DNA of 64,000 bases from Desulfobacula sp. (lineage in GTDB: Bacteria > Desulfobacterota > Desulfobacteria > Desulfobacterales > Desulfobacteraceae), in the NCBI GenBank assembly GCA_018645325.1, contig JABGOU010000006.1:62001-126000 (forward strand), in the 5' to 3' direction. Positions 51,480-59,177 of this stretch are shown here, piece after piece. The position numbers were made by a program, and so were the translations under genes. The first letter of the stretch is position 1; the number at the start of each line of letters is the position of its first letter. Below the pieces are notes generated by a model. It worked only from the letters and a program-made list of their open reading frames with translations, did no database searches and had not been told where the DNA came from.

Positions 51480-53693
51480 ATGTCAAAATTAATCGCATTT
51501 GCTGCCATTCAGGGTGGATATAAAGTAGTTGCACAGGCAGAAGGACAGCTAAACAAAGCACTTCAGACCTATGATGCTGCAACAAAAGTTGGATTCCCGA
51601 ACACAGCATATTATTTGCCGGTCATTTATTCAATTACCGGTATTAAAGTAGAAACGCTTGAAGATCTTAAAAAACCTTTGGACTTTGCCAAGGGACTTCT
51701 TCCACCTCATATCAGGCTTAAAAACTGGCTTCCGTATCTGGGACCACTTCTTGATGCTGGTATGGCGGGTATAATTTCCTATGAAATTATTGAAGCCTTA
51801 AGATATCTCAACGAACCTGATTTTTACATTGCCCAGGAAGATCCTGATATTGAAAATGGAAAAATGTGGGTGGGTGCTGCTGATGACACCATCTTGAGAA
51901 AACGTGGTGTTGAGTTTGTTGATGGTTCAGCTCCCGGATTTGCAGCCATGGTAGGCGCTGCACCAAATGCTGAAATAGCCAAAATGATTGTTGAAGATTA
52001 CCAGAAAAAATCTCTTTATATCTTCTGCGCAGCCAATCACAATGGTAATACCGTTATTCAGCAGTGTCTTGATGCTGGCATGCAGGTTGGATGGAATACC
52101 CGTATCGTACCATTTGGCCCTGATATTTCTTCTGCTGTATTTGCTCTTGGTTTTGCCAACCGGGCTGCCATGGCATTTGGCGGTGTTCAACCCGGTGATT
52201 TCAAAACCATTCTTAAATACAATAAAGACCGCGTATTTGCATTTGTTAATGCATTGGGTGATGTGGGTACTGAATGGGGTGTTGCAGCAGCCGGTTGTGT
52301 TAACTGGGGTTTCCCGACAATCGCTGACACACCGATCCCTGAAATTCTGCCAACCGGTATTTGCACGTATGAACATGTTGTAGCGCCCGTTGCCCATGAA
52401 GACATGGTAGCAAGATCTATCGAAGTCAGAGGCCTTAAAGTTACTGTTTCTGAAATTGATATCCCCTGTTCATTCGGTCCTGCATTTGAAGGTGAGCGTG
52501 TAAGAGGCGCAGACCTTTATGCACAGTGCGGTGGTGGAAAAACCCAGTGTACCGAGCATGTTAAAAAAGCAGAAATGAACGAAATAGAAGATGGTAAGGT
52601 TATCATTGAAGGTCCGGATCTTGACGGTATCAAAGAAGGCGGGACATTCGCTCTTGGCATCAAAGTTCAGATTGCCGGTCGTGAATTCCAGGAAGATTTT
52701 GAGCCCATCATGGAACGACAGATCCATCATCTGATCAACTACATCCAGGGTGTCATGCATATCGGACAAAGAGACATCTCCTGGGTTCGTATTTCTAAAG
52801 CCGCTATTGAAAAAGGTTTTACCCTGAAAGACATTGGTGTGGTTCTCCATGCAAAATTCCATCAGGATTTTCAGAAAATTGTTGACAAGGTTCAGGTCAC
52901 TCTATTGACCAAGACTGAAGATGTTGACAAGATGACAGCCATTGCAAGGGCAGATTATAAAGTTCGTGATGCCCGTGTTGACACCATGACGGATGAAGAT
53001 GTTGAAACTTACTACTCATGCACCTTGTGCCAGTCTTTTGCTCCCAGCCATGTTTGTACAGTAAGTCCTGAAAGAACAGGTCTTTGCGGTGCGTATAACT
53101 GGATGGACTGTAAAGCATCTTTTGAGATAAACCCCACAGGACCTAATCAGCCCATCGAAAAAGGCGAAGTCCTTGATGCAAACCTGGGTCAGTTTAAAGG
53201 GGTTAATGAGTTTATCTACAAGGCTTCCAGAGGAACTGTAACCCATTACAACTTTTACTCAATGGTTGTAGATCCCATGACAACCTGCGGCTGCTGCGAA
53301 TGTATCGCTGCCATGCTGCCGGGTTGTAACGGTGTTATGACTGTTGGCCGTGATTACTCCGGTGATACCCCATGCGGAATGAAGTTTACCACACTCGCCG
53401 GTGTTATGGGCGGTGGTGCTTCCTCTCCAGGCTTTGTCGGTCACTCCAAATTTAACATTACCCAGGGTAAATTTATTCTTGGAGATGGTGGTCTTTTGAG
53501 AATGGTCTGGATGCCGAAAATGCTGAAAGAAGAGCTGAAAGATCGTATTATAGCTCGTGGAGAAGCAATGGGAGTTCCTGGACTGTTTGACATGATTGCT
53601 GATGAAACTGTTGGAATTACAGAAGAGGATATTCTTCCCTTCCTCAAGGAAAAAGGTCATCCGGCACTTAACATGGAATCACTTGTTGGATAA
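51480..53693 (+). CDS. acsB: CO-methylating acetyl-CoA synthase AcsB
   Basis: 737-residue enzyme that condenses CO, a methyl group and CoA at the Ni-Ni-[4Fe-4S] A cluster. Length matches the bacterial type with the N-terminal CODH-binding domain, not the short archaeal beta subunit. The A-cluster ligands are visible: CTLCQSFAPSHVC near residue 515, GLCGAYNWMDCK near 535 and the Cys-Gly-Cys motif in TTCGCCECIAAM near 602. Between acsA (62 nt) and acsC (91 nt, with a hairpin). AGAAGGGGG precedes the ATG. Confidence 0.97.
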   Translation: MSKLIAFAAIQGGYKVVAQAEGQLNKALQTYDAATKVGFPNTAYYLPVIYSITGIKVETLEDLKKPLDFAKGLLPPHIRLKNWLPYLGPLLDAGMAGIISYEIIEALRYLNEPDFYIAQEDPDIENGKMWVGAADDTILRKRGVEFVDGSAPGFAAMVGAAPNAEIAKMIVEDYQKKSLYIFCAANHNGNTVIQQCLDAGMQVGWNTRIVPFGPDISSAVFALGFANRAAMAFGGVQPGDFKTILKYNKDRVFAFVNALGDVGTEWGVAAAGCVNWGFPTIADTPIPEILPTGICTYEHVVAPVAHEDMVARSIEVRGLKVTVSEIDIPCSFGPAFEGERVRGADLYAQCGGGKTQCTEHVKKAEMNEIEDGKVIIEGPDLDGIKEGGTFALGIKVQIAGREFQEDFEPIMERQIHHLINYIQGVMHIGQRDISWVRISKAAIEKGFTLKDIGVVLHAKFHQDFQKIVDKVQVTLLTKTEDVDKMTAIARADYKVRDARVDTMTDEDVETYYSCTLCQSFAPSHVCTVSPERTGLCGAYNWMDCKASFEINPTGPNQPIEKGEVLDANLGQFKGVNEFIYKASRGTVTHYNFYSMVVDPMTTCGCCECIAAMLPGCNGVMTVGRDYSGDTPCGMKFTTLAGVMGGGASSPGFVGHSKFNITQGKFILGDGGLLRMVWMPKMLKEELKDRIIARGEAMGVPGLFDMIADETVGITEEDILPFLKEKGHPALNMESLVG

Positions 53694-53704
53694 TAACTAA
53701 AGCA

Positions 53705-53749
53705 TAAGGTCCGGCAGCGTTTCAACAGAAATTAAGCTTCCGGACCTTA
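53705..53749 (+). other. Intercistronic hairpin between acsB and acsC
   Basis: TAAGGTCCGG at 53705-53714 pairs exactly with CCGGACCTTA at 53740-53749 around a 25-nt loop. It begins 11 nt after the acsB stop. No T tail follows, so full termination is unlikely; an RNA-processing or stability hairpin that shields acsB mRNA fits better. Confidence 0.55.
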
Positions 53750-53784
53750 CCCATAAAGTTTAGTAAAACTCGAAGGAGAAAAAA

Positions 53785-55125
53785 ATGGCATTAACCGGTA
53801 TACAGATATTCAAACTCCTCCCCAAAACGAATTGTAAGGAGTGCGGAGTTCCTACATGCCTTGCCTTTGCAATGAACCTTGCATCAGGAAAGGCTGAACT
53901 TGACAGTTGTCCTTATGTTTCCGATGAAGCAAAAGAACAGCTGGCTGAAGCTTCTGCTCCTCCAATCCGTCCTGTTAAGCTTGGTAAAGGTGTCCGCCAG
54001 ACAACTACAGGTGGAGAAACAGTTCTTTTCAGACATGAAAAAACATTTTTTAACCCAACTCTTTTTGCTGCAACTATATCTTCTGACATTGATGCTGCAG
54101 AACTTGATAAGGCTCTTAAAGTCTATAACGCATTCCAGTATGAACGTGTGGGACTTAACTTAAGGCCTGAACTTCTGGTTGTTAAAGATGCGGGCAGCGG
54201 TGCCAAAAGCTTTGCCGCAGTGGCTGGTAAAATTGCAAAAGAATCAGAATTCAACCTGGTTCTGATGACCCAAGACCTTGATGTCATGAAAGCCGGTGTT
54301 GAAGCTGCCGGTTTCAAACGTCCGCTTCTTTATGCTGCCACTGAAGGCAATGTAGATGATATGGGTGCTCTGGCAAAAGACAATGATCTACCCCTGGCTG
54401 TAAAAGCTGATTCTGTTGAAGCCCTTATCCCTCTGACAGAAAAACTCACGGGAATGGGTATAAAGGATCTTGTACTTGATCCGGGTTCAAGAGATATCAA
54501 ACAGGCCCTTGAAGATCAGGTTGCTATCAGACGTGCTGCGCTTAAAGCTTCCAACAAGGCCCTTGGTTTTCCAACCATAACATTCCCATGTGAAATGGCT
54601 TCCAATCTTGATATGGAAACCCTTATTGCAGGTATGATGGTTGCTAAATATGGCGGCATTGTTGTTATGTCTGATTTTACAACAGAATCTCTTTTTCCGC
54701 TTTTGCTTGAAAGACTCAATATTTACACCGATCCCCAGAGACCAATGACCGTAACAGAAGGTATTTTTGAAATTGGTAATCCTGATGAAAACTCTCCGGT
54801 TCTTATTACCACTAATTTTGCCTTGACCTATTTTATTGTTTCAGGTGAAATCGAGGCCAGTAAAGTTCCTGCATGGTTATTGATTAAGGATTCTGAAGGT
54901 CTTTCCGTATTGACTGCCTGGGCTGCAGGTAAGTTCGGCGGTGATGATGTTGGACTCTTTGTCAAAAAGAGTGGAATAATGGATAAGGTCAAACATAAAG
55001 AACTCATTATTCCAGGTTATGCTGCAGCAATTGCAGGTGATATTGAAGAAGAACTTCCCGGCTGGACCATCACGGTTGGACCAAGGGAAGCAGCTCACTT
55101 GCCTGCATTCCTGAAAACTAAATAG
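53785..55125 (+). CDS. acsC: CFeSP large subunit (acetyl-CoA decarbonylase/synthase gamma) AcsC
   Basis: 446-residue large subunit of the corrinoid iron-sulfur protein. The N-terminal [4Fe-4S] motif is in CKECGVPTCLAFAMNL near residue 18 with a fourth Cys in DSCPYV; a TIM barrel and a C-terminal B12-binding domain follow, e.g. TVTEGIFEIGNP and NFALTYFIVSGEIE. The cluster reductively reactivates the cobalt. Partner of acsD, here separated from it by acsA and acsB. GAAGGAGAAAAAA precedes the ATG. Confidence 0.95.
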   Translation: MALTGIQIFKLLPKTNCKECGVPTCLAFAMNLASGKAELDSCPYVSDEAKEQLAEASAPPIRPVKLGKGVRQTTTGGETVLFRHEKTFFNPTLFAATISSDIDAAELDKALKVYNAFQYERVGLNLRPELLVVKDAGSGAKSFAAVAGKIAKESEFNLVLMTQDLDVMKAGVEAAGFKRPLLYAATEGNVDDMGALAKDNDLPLAVKADSVEALIPLTEKLTGMGIKDLVLDPGSRDIKQALEDQVAIRRAALKASNKALGFPTITFPCEMASNLDMETLIAGMMVAKYGGIVVMSDFTTESLFPLLLERLNIYTDPQRPMTVTEGIFEIGNPDENSPVLITTNFALTYFIVSGEIEASKVPAWLLIKDSEGLSVLTAWAAGKFGGDDVGLFVKKSGIMDKVKHKELIIPGYAAAIAGDIEEELPGWTITVGPREAAHLPAFLKTK

Positions 55126-55130
55126 AGAAA

Positions 55131-55159
55131 TTGTCAGGGCAAAAACCCTGCCCTGACAA
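55131..55159 (+). other. Intercistronic hairpin between acsC and acsE
   Basis: TTGTCAGGGC at 55131-55140 and GCCCTGACAA at 55150-55159, perfect 10-bp arms with a 9-nt loop, 5 nt after the acsC stop. Followed by AAGACTG, not T-rich, so probably a processing or stabilising structure rather than a terminator. Confidence 0.6.
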
Positions 55160-55196
55160 AAGACTGTAACACTTTTAATATATAAAGGAAGAGAAC

Positions 55197-56111
55197 ATGG
55201 AAGACATGATTCTATTTGGTGAAAGCCTGAACGTCATTTCCAATATCATTGGAAAAGAATTTAAAGAGGCCGACCCAGCAAAACGTAATCCCGTCCCGAT
55301 TCAAGAAGAAGTTGTCAGACAAAAAGAACTGGGCATGGATTATATTGATATCAACTTAGGACCCGCTAAAAAATTTGGTACTGAGTTGATGCCCTGGGTT
55401 GTTAATGTTGTTCAGGAAGCAGTTCCCGGAATGCCTCTGCTTCTTGATAGTTCAAATATTGATGCCATTGAAGCTGGATTAAAAGTTTGTAAACCTGCTG
55501 ATGCACCGCATATCATCAACTCTATCATGGCAAGACCTGAAAGATATGAAAAAATGGTGCCTCTTGCTGTAGAATATGAAGCTGATTTTGTTGCATTGAT
55601 GTGGGGACCTGATGGCCTTCCAAGGGACGAGAATGAGAGAGCTGCTTTGGCTGTTGAACTACTTTACTTTGCCAACGAAGCCGGCATTGCTAATGAAAGA
55701 ATCTGGGTAGATGGTATTGTTACACCGGTCAATATTCAGCAACAGCAGTTAATGAGCCTTCTGAACTTCCAGATGATGCTGGAAGATATGGCACCGGGTT
55801 CAAAATCAACCTGCGGTCTTTCCAATATTTCAAATGGACCACCGGAACACCTTAGAGGTATCCTGAACCAGACTTATATGACCATGCTCTGGAAATATGG
55901 CATGAAAGCTGTTATTGCAGATCCATTAGACAAACAGCAGACATCCATAGCCAAGGGCAAACGAGATGATATCACAAGCCTTATCTGGGGTCTCATGGAC
56001 GGAAATGATCCAGGCGCAGCAGGTCTTGATAAAGAACTTCTTGATTACTATAAAACATATAAAGTCATTATGGGTGAAACACTCTATTCTGACTCATGGC
56101 TTGATATTTAA
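55197..56111 (+). CDS. acsE: Methyl-THF:corrinoid iron-sulfur protein methyltransferase AcsE
   Basis: 304-residue pterin-binding TIM-barrel enzyme that moves the methyl group between methyl-THF and the Co of AcsCD. FGESLNVISN near residue 5, YIDINLGPAKKFG near 47, LLLDSSNIDAIEAG near 82 and the substrate-binding STCGLSNISNGPPEHLR near 205 are the family motifs. It is some 40 residues longer than Moorella AcsE. The gene closes the core acs operon and is followed by a terminator. AAGGAAGAG lies before the ATG. Confidence 0.93.
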   Translation: MEDMILFGESLNVISNIIGKEFKEADPAKRNPVPIQEEVVRQKELGMDYIDINLGPAKKFGTELMPWVVNVVQEAVPGMPLLLDSSNIDAIEAGLKVCKPADAPHIINSIMARPERYEKMVPLAVEYEADFVALMWGPDGLPRDENERAALAVELLYFANEAGIANERIWVDGIVTPVNIQQQQLMSLLNFQMMLEDMAPGSKSTCGLSNISNGPPEHLRGILNQTYMTMLWKYGMKAVIADPLDKQQTSIAKGKRDDITSLIWGLMDGNDPGAAGLDKELLDYYKTYKVIMGETLYSDSWLDI

Positions 56112-56140
56112 TATCATTTAAGCCATTTGTATTTTTAAAA

Positions 56141-56170
56141 GCCCCTGACTTTTTTTTAAAGCCGGGGGCT
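56141..56170 (+). terminator. Terminator after acsE
   Basis: GCCCCTGAC and GCCGGGGGC form a GC-rich stem around a T/A-rich loop, followed by TTTTTGCTTTTTT. It lies 30 nt after the acsE stop and should end or reduce acs transcription before the 102-aa ORF and cooC. Confidence 0.8.
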
Positions 56171-56270
56171 TTTTGCTTTTTTAAGCTGAATTAGACTTTA
56201 TTTTTAAAAAAACAGTCTTATGTTTGAATAATAAAATCTCAATTGAGCAGATTAAAAAGGAAGACTTACT

Positions 56271-56579
56271 TTGGAAGATCAAATTAAAGACATTGAAATA
56301 GACGAAAACTGGTTTTACATCATTATTCAAGACCCCAACTCTTCAACGGAACAGTTTGTTGGATTCAGTGATGGAGAAACTAAAGAAAAATTTCTACCGG
56401 CTTTTAAAACAAAAGAACAGGCAGAAGCTTGTTTTGCTCTTATGCCTAAAGATCTTTTTAACGGGAGATACGACACCCAGGCAGTGATTGGAGGAGATCT
56501 TCTGGAAGTTGCCAATAAAAATGGACATAAAATATATCTATTGGATGAAAAAGGTACTATTTTAGATTATTTGAATTAA
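56271..56579 (+). CDS. 102-aa conserved-looking protein upstream of cooC, function unknown
   Basis: Soluble, acidic 102-residue product starting from TTG behind AAAAAGGAAG. It has a beta-rich pattern (WFYIIIQDPNS, QFVGFSD, FLPAFKTKEQAEACFALMP) that resembles SseB-like or single-domain folds checking values against a setting, but I do not recognise the family. No cysteines for metal except one near residue 52. It is placed between the acs terminator and cooC, 18 nt before cooC, so it is probably cotranscribed with the CODH nickel-insertion ATPase. A role in CODH maturation is only guilt by association. Confidence 0.7.
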   Translation: MEDQIKDIEIDENWFYIIIQDPNSSTEQFVGFSDGETKEKFLPAFKTKEQAEACFALMPKDLFNGRYDTQAVIGGDLLEVANKNGHKIYLLDEKGTILDYLN

Positions 56580-56597
56580 TTTTTAGGAGTTTGAATT

Positions 56598-57380
56598 TTG
56601 AGTTTAAAACTTGCTGTTGGCGGTAAGGGAGGTGTTGGGAAAACCACGATTACTTCTTTAATTGCACGCTCTATTGCCGCATTAAATAAAGACACAAAAG
56701 TTATTGCCATTGATGCTGATCCTGTTGCCAACCTTGCTGCCGGACTTGGCATTGATGAATCCATACCCATAACTCCAATTTCAGAACTTTCTGATCTGAT
56801 TGCTGAACGTACGGGTGCTACGCCCGGCACAATGGGTGGTTTTTTTACATTAAACCCAAAAGTGGATGATATTCCGGATCGCTTTTCCATTGAAAAGGAC
56901 GGAGTAAAGCTGCTTGTCATGGGAACAGTTCAAAAAGGAGGGTCAGGATGTATCTGCCCTGAATCAACTATTTTAAAGGCTTTGATGAATCATCTTGTTC
57001 TTGCCCGTAATGAAGTTGTTGTCATGGATATGGAAGCCGGTGTTGAACATCTGGGCCGCGCAACTTCAGGATCAGTGGATGCACTTATTGTGGTTGTAAA
57101 CCCAGGAAAAAGAAGCCGTGTGGCTGCAGATAAAATAAAAAAACTGGGCATGGACATTGGAATTAAAAACATTGTAGTGCTGGGGAACAGAATCAAATCT
57201 GAAGAAGACAAACAATTAATCATTGACAGTATGACTGGTTATGAAATTTTAGGATTTATCCCGGAAATGGATGAAATTGTTCGATCTGACAGAGATGGCA
57301 CACGGCCCTTTGATGATATCAGCCAAATACCGGAAGAATTAATAGAGATCACAAAAAAGCTGACTAAACTGGATTCATAA
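56598..57380 (+). CDS. cooC: CO dehydrogenase nickel-insertion ATPase CooC
   Basis: 260-residue MinD/ParA-type P-loop ATPase that helps load Ni into the C cluster of CODH. The deviant Walker A is GGKGGVGKTTITSLI near residue 7, the switch region IDADPVANLAAGLG near 38, the CooC-specific metal-binding Cys-x-Cys is in GGSGCICPES near 115, and DMEAGVEHLGRAT near 140. The start is TTG with GGAG 8 nt upstream. It ends only 6 nt before the end of the converging dehydrogenase gene. Confidence 0.93.
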   Translation: MSLKLAVGGKGGVGKTTITSLIARSIAALNKDTKVIAIDADPVANLAAGLGIDESIPITPISELSDLIAERTGATPGTMGGFFTLNPKVDDIPDRFSIEKDGVKLLVMGTVQKGGSGCICPESTILKALMNHLVLARNEVVVMDMEAGVEHLGRATSGSVDALIVVVNPGKRSRVAADKIKKLGMDIGIKNIVVLGNRIKSEEDKQLIIDSMTGYEILGFIPEMDEIVRSDRDGTRPFDDISQIPEELIEITKKLTKLDS

Positions 57381-57386
57381 GCAACT

Positions 57387-58403
57387 CTATTTTGCTTGAA
57401 ATGCTGCTATAGTAGTATCCAGCATACGATTTGAGTATCCCCATTCATTATCAAACCAGGCCTGGATTTTTACCAGATGATTTTTACTTACCCGGGTCTG
57501 TTGAAGATCAATTATTGACGACCGCGGATCATGATTAAAATCACAGGAAACCAGATGTTCGTCCGTCACACCCAGGATGTCATGCAATCTAGATTCTGAT
57601 GCTTTGATTAATGCATTATTAACAGAGTTAATATCAGCATCAGACTTTACCATAAGAGCAATGTCCATGATGGATACATTGGTGGTAGGAACCCTTATGG
57701 CCAAAGTTTCAAATTTTCCTTCCATTGATGGCAATATTTTTGAAATTCCCTTTTCCAGGGCTGTATTTACCGGGATTATGGACATCAAAGCTGACCGTGT
57801 TTTTCTCAAATCAGGGTTGTAGGCATCAATAACCGGCTGATCATGCATGGCAGAATGAATAGTTGTAATGCTTCCACTCTCAATTGCAAAAGTTTGATCA
57901 AGTACATAAAGAGCCGGGATAACACAATTGGTTGTGCAGGAAGCGTTTGAAATAATGGTATGCTCTTTTTTTAATATGTGATGGTTGACGCCATAAACAA
58001 TAGTAGCATCCATTTCATCTTCCGCCGGCTGTGAAAAAATTACCTTTTTTGCCCCTGAAAGAAGATGCAACTCAGCTGATTCCCTGTCCTTATAAACCCC
58101 TGTACAATCAAGGACTATATCAATATTCAGATCTTTCCAGGGAAGATTAACAATGTTTTTTTCTTGAAATATTTTTATTCTCTGGTTACCGATCACCAGG
58201 AAAGATTTTTCATTTTCAACATTAAGAGGAAACCTGCCATGTGTTGAGTCATATTTGGTCAAATGATAAATTGTTTTTTCATCAGCCATTTCATTTATGG
58301 CAACAAGATTAATTTTATTATAAAACTTTTCAGATTCATATAAAGCTCTGGTAATACAACGACCGATTCTGCCATATCCGTTTATTGCTATATTAATTTT
58401 CAT
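57387..58403 (-). CDS. GAPDH-family dehydrogenase, erythrose-4-phosphate (Epd)-like
   Basis: 338-residue NAD-dependent dehydrogenase. The Rossmann start INGYGRIGRCITRAL near residue 6, the catalytic-Cys motif NASCTTNCVIPAL near 155, and WFDNEWGYSNRM near 315 place it in the GAPDH family. The segment after the catalytic His reads HSAMHDQPVIDAYNPDLR, as in Epd (erythrose-4-phosphate dehydrogenase), instead of the glycolytic T-A-T-Q-K-T-V-D-G. So it may oxidise erythrose-4-phosphate for pyridoxal phosphate synthesis, or be the GAPDH of this organism; sequence alone favours Epd-like. It converges on cooC with 6 nt between. Confidence 0.85.
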   Translation of the reverse strand: MKINIAINGYGRIGRCITRALYESEKFYNKINLVAINEMADEKTIYHLTKYDSTHGRFPLNVENEKSFLVIGNQRIKIFQEKNIVNLPWKDLNIDIVLDCTGVYKDRESAELHLLSGAKKVIFSQPAEDEMDATIVYGVNHHILKKEHTIISNASCTTNCVIPALYVLDQTFAIESGSITTIHSAMHDQPVIDAYNPDLRKTRSALMSIIPVNTALEKGISKILPSMEGKFETLAIRVPTTNVSIMDIALMVKSDADINSVNNALIKASESRLHDILGVTDEHLVSCDFNHDPRSSIIDLQQTRVSKNHLVKIQAWFDNEWGYSNRMLDTTIAAFQAK

Positions 58404-58906
58404 TATGGTTCCATCTAAAAAAAATTTTACTGTATTGATTCAAATATATTTCAATTTTCAAAGTTTACTAAGCCTCTATACCATAATCCGCTCTACAAAT
58501 TAATAATTAAATTATCAGGAACTATCTACTTTTTCGTAATGATATACTTCACATCTCATTATTAATCGCCGTTTCAAACTATAAATCGTCCATCGCAAGC
58601 TTATATTTTAAGATTTTCTCCGGCATAATACGATACATGTAGAAACAGGCTGGTGGTGAAATTTTATTTAAAATAATAATTATATATCTGGAAATGACTA
58701 TAAAGGTATATTAATTTTATTAAATATAGCAATTATAGTAATTATAGTATTATGATTTGAAACAACCGTATAAAATTCAATCGTATAAAAAAAGTTTACA
58801 ACAGCCTTGACATTGCGAAAACATAATGTAATAAAAAAGAATTATTTTGATCCAATTTTATTTATTGAATGGTGTTTATTAACTTATTACTAAGGAGGTA
58901 AAGTCC
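58404..58906. promoter_or_regulatory. Control region upstream of the symporter operon, with direct repeats
   Basis: About 500 bp, very AT-rich. Left part holds the leader and promoter of the minus-strand dehydrogenase, not clearly identifiable. Right part: tandem AATTATAGT at 58731-58739 and 58740-58748; CGTATAAAA at 58767-58775 and 58782-58790, spaced 15 bp; then a sigma70-like promoter. The repeats sit where an activator would bind. No open frame or RNA gene seen. Confidence 0.5.
58807..58834 (+). promoter_or_regulatory. Putative promoter of the DUF4212-symporter operon
   Basis: A perfect -35 TTGACA at 58807-58812 with TAATAA at 58829-58834, 16 nt apart. It lies 73 nt upstream of the ATG, just downstream of the two CGTATAAAA direct repeats. 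The -10 is only partly matched, so activator dependence is plausible. Confidence 0.5.
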
Positions 58907-59164
58907 ATGGTTGAAAAGTCTAGGGAGGAGTACTGGCGAAGAAATATCAAGCTGGTAACCCTGTGTATGATTATTTGGTTTGTAGTTTCGTTTGGATTTG
59001 GTATTATTCTGGTTCATCCTCTCAATGCGATCCATTTAGGGGGATATAAGCTAGGGTTCTGGTTTGCGCAGCAGGGATCCATGTATATCTTCGTGGCATT
59101 AATCTTTTTTTATTCCAACAGGATGGGAAAATTGGATAAAGAATTTGGCGTTGAAGAAGAATAA
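58907..59164 (+). CDS. DUF4212 small subunit of a sodium:solute symporter
   Basis: 85-residue membrane protein with two helices (about 17-37 and 50-70). The start RREYWRRNIK-like segment (EEYWRRNIKL), FGFGIILVHPLN and GFWFAQQGSMYIFVALIFFYSNRM are the DUF4212/TIGR03647 family pattern. Such proteins are always paired with a VC_2705-type symporter, as here (13 nt upstream of it). AAGGAGGTAAAGTCC precedes the ATG. Its role may be assembly or gating of the large subunit. Confidence 0.92.
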   Translation: MVEKSREEYWRRNIKLVTLCMIIWFVVSFGFGIILVHPLNAIHLGGYKLGFWFAQQGSMYIFVALIFFYSNRMGKLDKEFGVEEE

Positions 59165-59177
59165 AAGGAGATAAGCT

